DNA of 64,000 bases, from contig OX246739.1 in NCBI GenBank assembly GCA_945910005.1, positions 37,520,608 to 37,584,607 on the forward strand, written 5' to 3'. A model generated the notes under the pieces. That model was given only the letters and a program-made list of their open reading frames with translations. It was not told the origin of the DNA and did no database searches. Source of the DNA: Isoperla grammatica (taxonomy: Eukaryota > Arthropoda > Insecta > Plecoptera > Perlodidae). Positions 23,654 to 35,600 of the stretch are shown here, piece after piece (within the stretch, counting starts at the first letter, position 1; each line of letters opens with the position of its first letter). A program made the translations under genes and the position numbers.

Positions 23654-26600
23654 CCTTCAAGGAGGGTAGAAAGGAAAAGACTGCGCTCCAAGATATTGGC
23701 AACAAGTATGTCTATCTGATGGTGACGTCATCTTAATGGAGGATATAGAGAGACCAATGCTCCCGTTCAAATACCAATTGTTGTTGATCTATTTCCTCGT
23801 GGTCTATTTCGATCCACGCTTCTTTGTGTCACCAGGTTTAGTCTATTGATCTAGTTCTGACGCGTTCATTGACGCAATAGCAGGCATCTTTTAGTTATTG
23901 CCATAGATTCCCTCTTGGATCTTTTCGTGTTTCTTGACTCACGAATTGGGAAATATTTCATCAATCAGTAACTTATGTTTTAAGAGAAATGCGGCAGAGA
24001 TGAAAATTGTGTTTTTAGATCAAATTAAAGGTAATCATTGAACAGAATCCATTCTATCTTTACCTACCTTTATCTATCTTTCTTTATCTATCTATCATTA
24101 ATTTGAAACGCGTATAAAGCTATTATCTTAACTTTTTTAGCGGTAATTTTCAACTTTACGTTTAGTAAGTAGAAATACTAAATTGTTGTCATGAACCTCT
24201 TGCAGCTAAAACTAAGTAACTAAACTAATTGAAGAAGTATGTATTTTCTCAAATCTCGATGCAAATTTTTAACTCTTTATTTCTTGTGCGGTATATTGGG
24301 AACTTGAATGGATTTTTGTAAAATGTCGTTTTACTTCTTCATTTTTGTTTTATGTCCAACATAATCGCATTCATTTTTGTGAAAAGACATGCAATTTATG
24401 TTTATAAAGAAATTTGTTTTTTAACAATATGTTTGTGCATGCGTTAGAGGCAAGATTTGATTAGTATCGTTTAAATTGTTTTCTTAGAGAATATTTAATC
24501 CCTCTTTTGATAATCATTCCCATTCACTGAAATCTATAATCACTAATAATTTCACACGTTTTCCTCCTACGCAGTTACAGAGGTATATTTAACTCAGACA
24601 GTTATTTTTAGTATCGTGTTAGCTTGTTAATTATCATTATTTTCAGCATTACTAAAAAATGTAGTCATTTTTAAATTTCTTATGTGTTATGATTTACTTG
24701 TATATCGTACTCATTGTCGCAAAATAAAATTTCACACAAGCGTGCTGGCCATGTTTATTGATCATCGGCATCAATTGTCCCTGCGTTCGAATCCTGGCTT
24801 GGGCATGGATGCCGTGTAGCCGATTTACATCTTCATCTTTCACTGCCTCATCGTCTCGATAAACATCGTTGCCCATTTATCATCACAGTCTTCAAAGCGC
24901 AAACATAGCAATTCATATATACAAATACAACGGAGAAAACGAATGAATGTTCCGACTACTATCTTTGGTTCCGACTGATGACCTATATAGTTAACACGTA
25001 AACAATGCACATATGCGGGATACTCCTGAAAGTGATTGTAATAGGGCATTGTTGGGAGATTGCCACGAGCTAGGATCCATTTAGACAAGGAAGGATCTTT
25101 GTCCGAGCTCAGTTCATCTAAACACCACCAAAATGTTACCACACGTTCTAAAACAGTCTCCAAAATAACTCGACGCTCTAAACATAAATATTATACGATT
25201 TCTTTTTGCACCTTCGCGTGTGAAACACGTGCGCGTGTTTATAGGCTGATTGAAGTACCAGTAAATGTAATTTAAAAAAAATTACTCTTTAAGAATCAGA
25301 AAAATTATTTAAAAGTAAAACACGTTGGTTTTCTCATTATTTTATAGTAAATTCAATCAATTTAATTTCAAATAATGTAATTCCTTTCTTTTCTGATGTA
25401 AAATACGTAATACAAGATCATAACCAAAAACACACTCAAAACTATTTCCAACTGTTTTAGCAGCAGTACACTAATGTGTATTTACTGATCATTCAATGAA
25501 AACACTATGCAACACTTTATATAACTCGAGTTATTCTTCTTTAGACTAGTCAACTATTTATCCCTAAAGAAAAGCGATATATAATAATCTTGTTTGAATA
25601 TAGATCTAAGAATTCAACGCAGATAAAAGTAAAGTATTATACTTAACTTTGGAATAGTTTTAAACTTGCCCTATATTAGCGCCCAACGTAGTATTTTAGC
25701 GGAAGGTATTTCTGAATGTTTTACAATTTCTACTGTTAATCAATTACGCGCTAAAAATATTATGAGCGAGGTTTGTAGCGAGTGCCAAAAAATGGCATCC
25801 TGAGGTGAGCACGTGACTGGGAAGTTAGTCTGAGAACATTCTTAGTGAGTAGAACATGTTTGCTACATTCATCGATAGAGGTAGCTCTGCGGTAACGCGC
25901 TAAAAATTTTATGAGATTTTAGAATATAATTCGGGAAGCTCGCCGGTTCGATTTCGGCTACTGACAATACTGACTGAATGGAGTTCCCTCAGTCAGAAGG
26001 CGAATGCTGGAATTGAGTTCTGTAAGAAGCACTCGGAGATTTCCTCCCAACTATCCAAACACTCTAATTCAATTCAATTCAATTTAAACTTATTTTATTA
26101 TTCTCTAAAATAATACCAACGAAAAGAAGCCCACATAGGGACAAACCTCGTGTGTGGACTTAATAAAAGAAAATCGGAACAATAGTATCTATATATTGGT
26201 GTGGATGGATAAATGTCAGTACAGAAAAGAGATGAAAAGTATGTGTGCTAAGAGCGTTCGGCAGTAGGAGTTTAACAGATGTATTGGCCTTCAACCAATT
26301 ACTCCTAAACTAATAGTAGGGTTATTATAAATATTTACCAACTTGTAAAGGGATGTCATATCAATGCATGGTATCAAGTACATTTGTCACCAACCTATTC
26401 AAATATAATGTACCCATTTTTAAACAGATTCTCCGTATTATTTCGCCGAACATTTTCGAAGAAAGTAATTTATTTGCATAATTCAATCGTGAGTATATCT
26501 TTTTTGAGCAGGCTTGTCACAAATGTAATTAATACCATGCGTAGATATGACACACCTCTGCAAGTAGGCAAATTTTCATAATAATCCTATTATTTATTTT

Positions 26601-29600
26601 AGAGAAAGTAGTTGACTAAAAACGTCAAAACTACTTCCGAACGCTTCAAACTACTATCGAGTACAATTCACGATGGTCTTTCAGTTGGGGAAAACAACGT
26701 AAGAAAAGTCATGTGTTTAATGAAGATTCGTATTTTGAAAAGCGTAAGAACAATGGCCAAAAATCCACATCCACTTTCGTTTTGTTAGATAGATACTTTT
26801 TTAAAGGTGTAATTATAACACGAATAAACTTGCAATTCAGAAATATATTTCAAACAGAATTTGAAATATAGATTAATCAATATTGAAAGCTTCGAGTGTA
26901 TTACATTCACATTCCAAGTTTTTAAAATGGATTAACAATAATTGTAAGAAACTTGTAATTTAAAAAATATTGAATTTTGTCAAAGTGTACAAAAATAAAG
27001 AATAATTGATTATTTTTCAGGTTTTGAATCATGTGTTTAGTACTCGTTTAATATTTTGCAATGTATATGAAAATCAAATTATAAAAACATCTTTGAAACG
27101 TATTTTAAGTGCAAAAATGTTCAAACAGTTGTAATGATTCTGTAGTGTTTAAATCGAGTTATGTTTGTGGGGTTTGGAGGCGGGGTGGAGGTGGGGGGTC
27201 TCATCATAACATGAGTCGCCGTGAGGTGGGCCTATCACTACATAGTGAGCTGGCACAGCGAAACACAATCTTGGCTTGATGAAAACAACAGTGACCACTA
27301 ACTTCCATTCTCTTTCTATTTATCTAAAATTAAACACTCAGTTTATAATGTTTTTGTTGCGAGGCCAAAATGTTGGATGGATAGAATAAATTGTCGGAGT
27401 CACGTTTGAAAGGAATGACGCCAATGGTCGCTCACGCACAGAAGACTTCATGGCCAGTGACTCGAAACATTTACGTATCGGACGTGTTGCATTGCTGAGG
27501 GCGATGACGATGATTCCCGTTGCCTTACGTCTCTATTGTTGCAATCGTGCTGTTCGAGACAATGAGGGATGATAGGTGAATATGAAGGACAGTTACAAAA
27601 TACCCGGGATACGGGATTCGAACCCACATATCCCCCATGTGCTCATAGGACTAGCACAACAACCTCAAGAGCCACCGCGGACGACTTTTTGCTTTTGCCT
27701 GTAAGAGATTGGGTAATAAATACAGTAGAATTACTATAATTTCATTAAAAAATCATCCATAAATACTCTACTATAATATACTTTCATTTTAAAGTAAATA
27801 CAATTTATTTGTAATACTGTACAGAGAAAAGAATTGTAGTGATTTTGTGTAAATTATTTTATTTTCAAGCAATATCAATAAAAAATGAACATGATGAACA
27901 AATTATGCGAACAGTCTTTATATTACAAGCGCTGCTATTGGTTGCAGTTAGAAACGCACATACATGTTGACGTGTACCTGTGAAAGTATTCCATGGAGAT
28001 GGACCCAAAGCAGAGAGTGGCCCAGCGCCAACATTGCGTCTCTCATCTAACTATCTCTAGCTTGTCAAAGTCAAACTGTAGTCGTTCATATTTTCATATT
28101 AAACCAACACCTCTTCCGGTGCATAAGTACTTCTTTGATCTGATTTATTATTACACCTTGTGAGTTAATTAATTCAAATAATAATTATGCACTTCATTAT
28201 ATTTGTGCTAAGCCAACTCTCGGACACAATGTAACTGCTTTCTGGCTAGTAAGCTCAATTATTGTTGCTGTTGCAGGACTGTGATCCCACAATACAAATA
28301 GACACAAAATCTACAATTCAAAATCACAATTCTATTTGAAATACATTTTCAATTTCATTTAATTTTTCAATCTTTTTTTAACTCAATTTACAAAATGTTA
28401 ATATACACGCCTTACACCCAGTCCACATGTTACATCATACCAGTTCTGGTGATCCAGGGGTCAAGGTGCTCGGGTACAAAGACATGCGGAGACGTGAGTT
28501 CAGTTCCGCGCGAGTCGAGGAGTATTTGTTTTATTCAGTTATAGTGTGGTCTCAACAGGGAAGGATACCTCTACGTCAAAAATCGCACAAAATTTTAATT
28601 TGTAAATTATATTACAAGAATGGGCTTCGAAATCGAAAATCTGAATCAACAGCGCACTGTGGTTTAGTAAGCTCTAAAAACACTGAATGCTCTTAGTTGT
28701 GTCTTACATTGTAATCAGTATGTTTTTTCTATATAACTAATTTTATTATAATTATAGAATTAATAATCAAAACACTACGGTTATTGTTATATTTCCTTCA
28801 GTCTGTAGGGCTTACCAAAACACAGTGCGCTGCGGATTTAGAGTTTCGATTTTTTGTTGCAATCTTGAGATATAATTAAGCGTCTTACTGTTAACTGGTT
28901 TACAATAATTATGAAAACTATACTTTTGCACCGGACCACACCAACAGTCTCAATTACTATGCTTTATCACTAAGTGCAATTAACCCGGACTGTGTATCTC
29001 TCACTTTATAACCGAGTGCTGCCACTTTCAGTCTCGATCCTTCTATAAATATCCTTACTAAACTAAGAATACATTAGAAAAGAACAGATAGTTATTCGGT
29101 GACAAGAGAAGCTACATTGTCATCATGTAAGATCTTGTTAGGTTAATTCTCAAGCTGGCTGACTGTGTATGCCTGTCTTTCAAAAGGAACCCAAATCCCA
29201 GCACATTAAGCCACTTATCAAGATTACTTCCTTCACCCTTGTGTAGAGTTTCCCCTCGATTTCGAATTACAGATAGGGATTAAAATGGATATATTTGTAT
29301 TTTTAATCGATCTTTGTATTGATAGAAATTTAAAATTTTTCTGATTGACTTTAGTGCGATATAGACCACTTGATGAGATTGTTAATACCAAACTGTTACC
29401 ATACAAGCCACAAAATTAAAATTAATGTCTAACTTAATCGTACTTTCTCTCTCCTACATTCTGTCCCCCTTTGTGCCATCCTAAACGCCTATACTCCGAC
29501 GTCATATTACCTAATTGTCGCATACGTCCTTAACCACCAAATAATCAAAGCTGAGATTGTTATTTTTCACTCAAGTGTTAGCAAGTCATGCAACACTTAC

Positions 29601-32600
29601 ATTTGTAATTTTAGTAAAAATTACTAAAATAGTAATAATTACTACTATTATTTGTATTAATTCCCTTGAAAGTTCACTGTTAAAAGAGGCATTTCTCCAG
29701 GATTGTGGTTAATTTCTAATATAGATAAAACTGAACTAGTAAAGCAGGATCGTACCATCCAACCAACAAAAATAATGCTAACTGTCTTGAAGTAATAAAA
29801 ACATAGAGCCCATCACATCTATCTGATCTTGTAAAATTTAAAATTTTCTCTGCGATAAAAAAACGAAATTTCATTGAGACTTTATTTCGGAGGTTCGTTC
29901 TAACAAGTAGTAAAACTTCCACGCTATACTATACATTGCATAACTATGTATGAAAGGATTGAAACTGTTCATGTAAAGATAGACCTCACGGTTGTGTATA
30001 TCAGACTGAACGCACTTAGCCTGTCGTCTGATTCTAGATCTAACATCTATCTACACTATCAACATCCTATATACGATTTTGTAATCTGATAAAAATAGAT
30101 GTCTAGTGAAGAAATCATGTCTACAAAACCGTCTGCATTTGAAAAGACTTACATCGAAATAGAGACTGAGACTTTTCCCAAAATAATCTTTTAACTATGC
30201 TTTATCTGGATGTAAGTTTGTCACAATACCGTACAGATTTATTACCTTGAATTTGAGCTAACTGCGTAATACACTCTGCGGCTGTTACATATATAAGTTA
30301 TGATTATCATTTATAATTTTAGTTTGTGATCAAAATTCAAAATTAATTTGTTTTAATCAATATATAAAGTTCACATCATTATTACATATTAAAATACGTA
30401 TATTATAATCCCAGTCTGCATCATCAGCAATCAATAATACATAATCACCATTTGTCATTTATCTATAATGATACATTTTGCTTAATATTGATTGTTTTGC
30501 CATTAATACCTATTTATTTATCATGTAAAAGTTATTAAATAGTATCTTAAAGAATTAATATTAAAACTGCTCATGTTGTATTTAAATGCTGGTAGTAATA
30601 TTTGTGCTTGTACTAACATCTAGTTTGTCCCATGGACACCGTGCACATCTGCTAGGATGCGTTTACCTGACTCAGTTGTCTTACTTGAAACTATATTTAG
30701 AGAATGAACAACACGATCAGACACGGTATAGTTATAGTCTGGGACAAGAAGTCGGGCGACACGTGCGAGTTTGAACCCCGTGACTGTTACGGGCGCCTGG
30801 TGTTGATTAGTGGCTTATTATACTATTAATAGGACTCAGAAGTTTGAGACACAAAACAAATGTTCGAAAAAAGTCCGAAAAAGAAAACCCATCAATTTTT
30901 AAGAAAATGACATTTATAATTAAAAATGACAAAATAACTTTTCTTTGAAGTTGTATTTCAATTATTTGTTTTGTGTGTTTTAAACACCAATAACAAGAAA
31001 CGACATGTGACATTTTGTGCTTGATTTCTGTCTTTGGTCCAGAGTAATTATATACATTAAAAAAATATATATTTCCTAGAGTAGGTACGTCTGTTGTCGC
31101 TTGATACATATTTATCGCAGTTTTTTTTAACAAAGATTTGAAAAGAAAGTCATTATGAACATGGGGGGAATTGGAGAACCTTTTCTTGCAATATTTCGAA
31201 ATAACGTACATTTTACATAAAAACTTTTCAAAGTTGAATTTAAAAATCCGATGCCACTGATCTCTCAAATGCATGTAGGCCTACATTTGCTTCAATCAGG
31301 ATTCAGAAAGAGGGTGAGCGGTCGAGAATCTCACACACGAATATGTATTAGGGTACAAACGTTTACCTACAATGAACTCAATTACAAAACAGAAAATAGA
31401 ATATGTGCGCATGCAAGTTATAAACCATTATCTATTACTTACAGTATGGATTACATTATTTACATTAAAATTTCGGTAAAATAATAGTTAACCTCATAAC
31501 ACCCCCGCCAATGAATTTATTTCAGTATTGTGTTAGGTATCATTGACTACATCTAGTCAGTTATGCCATAATTACCATTAACGTTTTCGTTACTTAACTC
31601 CAAATTTTGTCTCTGCCTGCTCTTGTTTGACCTCGGAAATAGGGCTCTTTTCACCCCTATTTGGACACGTCATAATGAACAACGCCATCGAAAGAGCGGC
31701 TTTTCATAAGCAATTACCAGCCTCAAGAAGTTATTCTTTCAATGACTATTTAATGTCTAAAGCAATGGAATTTTAGACCGATTAAATAAACATAAGGATA
31801 GCACACTAGTAATATGTCTAATAATTAATAATATGTCTACTACGAGAACTGATTTTAGTGCGTAGCATTGATAGTTTCTCTCAGAAAAGACTAATTTCAT
31901 GTGAGAAGAACAAGTAGGAAAGGTACACTAAACCTGTTGAGCATACGACATCGTCAAAACATCTCGGGTTGTCCCCCCAACTCCGTTAACCTTTAAGTCC
32001 ATTCAAACAGTAAAAGTGTCACTCGTGGCAAGAAATAGTGCAGGCTTGGCTCCCTCCACAGCTTGGCTTGGATCCACTTTCAAACGGATGGCCTAGTTTT
32101 TATACGGATTCGATTTATTTATTACGTGTGGGCCCCATTGGAAGTACCACCCGACCTGCAGCGGTGCCCTGACATGTTTAGTGGAGTCCTCCATGTGATG
32201 CACATCCTTGAAGGATGGTGGCTGCACCCAAGACACCCCAAGGTTCTGACCTTGAACCTGAAGAGCTAAACGCTACACCAGTCAGAACAGAATAACTCGT
32301 TGCCTTTTGGATTTGTTGGAAGGTCAACCCAAGGCTGGAAGTTCATTGTCTTCGTTATTTTTAGGGTTGCCGACTATCGGCTAATCCCGTTTTTCACAAT
32401 CATTTCCCACTTTCCATATCAACTCTACACGGGAATCCCTTTTCCTGTATTTTCACATTTTGTTTAAAATTACAAAATTAAGTGAACTCCCGCCTACACA
32501 TAGTGCACCCCACACACTACACACATAAAATACGCCTCATTTTGTTAAGTTGGTGGTTAAGTTGGTTGGTTTGTTAAAGTGAGGCATGTTGACATGTTCT

Positions 32601-35600
32601 TCTAGTTTAGTAGGAAATCCATACGCAAGCCAATAGGGTTTTGGGGACTGGTTTATCACCACTGCGTTTGATCTTGGATCGTAAGAATGCTATCTACCCT
32701 TGCCCCTTGGTCAAACGTACTAAAGAAATCTTAAAAGTGTCTACGTACAAAATATGAGGATAAACTATGAGTTACGGATAAAGATAGTAAATCACTGGCA
32801 ATTTTAACTGAAAGGGTTTCCTCAATCGCAATTATGCAAATGCTGGGATTGAGCCATACTACATTCTTTGCTAACCACTATTCCACCATCTTATTAGGCT
32901 GAGTATGGCAACATTCGGCAAACTGTGGACTTTGCTCTTTTCATTAGATAGAATAAATAACAATACAATAAATAATCCCCGCCATCAACACTACTTTGCA
33001 ACACAGGGCACAACGACCAGCGAGAGTGAATTGGCTTGATTGCCAACATGTTGAAATTCATTGCAAGGAATTTAAAAAATTCAACTGTGATTTCTATACA
33101 TGTGGTTGCTAAAATGTGAGTCCAATACAGCCTGAAGGAAAAGGACTGGGGAGGGGGTAGACACTAAGGGTGTGTCCCAGTATTTCATTTGTTGGTCGAT
33201 CCAAATAAATATTTAACTGTCCGCTAACTGTTTTCAATCAACCATTTCAACCATTGTAAAACTTTGATAATAAATAATCTGCCGGATAAATATTTAGTTT
33301 GAAGTCACAAGACGTTAGAGAAATGTCCTAATGAAGAATGTCTCGCTTGTCCAGGTACCGCGGCGACCAGGAGTTGGTGGGCGAGCGCTACGGGGTCTCC
33401 GAGAACAACAACACGGTCCATCTGAGTGTGTCTCAAGTGACGCGCGCCGATGTTGGTCACTACACACTGGTCGCCAAGAACATGGCAGGGGAAGTACGAA
33501 GAGCCGTGGAGCTGCGGCTTGAAGACAGGGGGGACATCGGCGGTCCCGACGCGCCGGCCTTTCTGCGCAGGCTCAGTGACCTTGCCGTCAAGGTTGGCAC
33601 CAGGACGCGCTTCCTGGTGGAGATAAGGAGCTCTTCGGACGTCAAGGTGAGTTGAGGGACGCACCCAATCATGAAGGGCGCTATGCAAAGTACTTTACTC
33701 ATTGCATTGGCTGCACATGTTGCTTTGGAGCAGCAGTTCTTCAGTTCACTCAACCTGAATCAACGTGTTGATCAGTGCAAGATATAAATCTCTTGGATAG
33801 ATTGATTTCGTCAAATGTATCAAATCAAAACTCTTCCAAAGACGCCATGACAGTGATGAAGTCCTTGAAAAAAACAATGAAAAGGTTATGGATTGAAGAC
33901 GAGTTTGATGTTTGGAGATGTTTTAAGGCACAACAGAAAGGGATTCTCATAATGGATTGTGGGGAAATACTATTTCGCTAGCATGAGGCTAGTAACGTTT
34001 GGACACCTTTACTATGTTGCTGTGTCCAAGCGTCCTCAATGCTCCGGTGACATCAAATACCATACCAGCATAGGTATCTGGCGACATGGCATCGCAGCGA
34101 AGTGAAGGTAGTAAACACCTGTTGCCACGTTGCCATGATAATAGTGTCCTTAATGCGCAGGTGACATGGCATCGCAGCGACGTGAAGGTAGTGGACACCT
34201 GTTGCCATGTTGCCACGTGGCCATGACAATAGTGTCCTCAATGCGCAGGTGACATGGCATCGCAGCGACGTGAAGGTGGTGTACACCTGTTGCCATGTTG
34301 CCACGTGGCCATGACAATAGTGTCCTCAATGCGCAGGTGACATGGCATCGCAGCGACGTGAAGGTAGTGGACACCTGTTGCCATGTTGCCACGTGGCCAT
34401 GACAATAGTGTCCTCAATGCGCAGGTGACATGGCATCGCAGCGACGTGAAGGTAGTGGACACCTGTGGCCATGTTGCCACGTGGCCATGACAATAGTGTC
34501 CTCAATGCGCAGGTGACATGGCGTCGCAGCGACGTGAAGGTAGTGGACACCTGTGGCCATGTTGCCACGTGGCCATGACAATAGTGTCCTCAATGCGCAG
34601 GTGACATGGCATCGCAGCGACGTGAAGGTAGTGGACACCTGTTGCCATGTTGCCACGTTGCCATGACAATAGTGTCCTCAATGCGCAGGTGACATGGCAT
34701 CGCAGCGACGTGAAGGTGGTGTACACCTGTTGCCATGTTGCCACGTGGCCATGACAATAGTGTCCTCAATGCGCAGGTGACATGGCATCGCAGCGACGTG
34801 AAGGTAGTGGACACCTGTTGCCATGTTACCATGACAATAGTGTCCTCAATGCGCAGGTGACATGGCATCGCAGCGACGTGAAGGTAGTGGACACCTGTTG
34901 CCATGTTGCCACGTGGCCATGACAATAGTGTCCTCAATGCGCAGGTGACATGGCATCGCAGCGACGTGAAGGTAGTGGACACCTGTTGCCATGTTGCCAC
35001 GTGGCCATGACAATAGTGTCCTCAATGCGCAGGTGACATGGCATCGCAGCGACGTGAAGGTAGTGGACACCTATTGCCATGTTGCCACGTGGCCATGACA
35101 ATAGTGTCCTCAATGCGCAGGTGACATGGCATCGCAGCGACGTGAAGGTAGTGTACACCTGTTGCCATGTTGCCACGTTGCCGTGACAATAGTGTCCTCA
35201 ATGCGCAGGTGACATGGCATCGCAGCGACGTGAAGGTGGTGGACACCTGTTGCCATGTTGCCACGTGGCCATGACAATAGTGTCCTCAATGCGCAGGTGA
35301 CATGGCATCGCAGCGACGTGAAGGTAGTGGACACCTGTTGCCATGTTGCCACGTGGCCATGACAATAGTGTCCTCAATGCGCAGGTGACATGGCATCGCA
35401 GCGACGTGAAGGTAGTGGACACCTGTTGCCATGTTGCCACGTGGCCATGACAATAGTGTCCTCAATGCGCAGGTGACATGGCATCGCAGCGACGTGAAGG
35501 TAGTGGACACCTGTTGCCATGTTGCCACGTGGCCATGACAATAGTGTCCTCAATGCGCAGGTGACATGGCATCGCAGCGACGTGAAGGTAGTGTACATCT

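Larger units (their letters stand above)
9011..33354 (+). other. 24.3-kb intron of the giant gene
   Basis: The intron divides Ig domain 1 right after its core Trp. It contains the nested minus-strand gene (13852-10706) and most of the transposon, SINE and foldback fragments listed separately. In 13921-17600, 19900-20840, 21560-23440, 24900-25860, 26610-27500 and 28870-33354 I see no supportable gene or repeat apart from short AT-rich frames. Confidence 0.65.

Noticed and set aside
30807..31274. 155-codon minus-strand frame in the large intron
   Set aside because: Composition is that of random AT-rich DNA (Phe, Lys, Ile, Asn), with no motif and no splice context.
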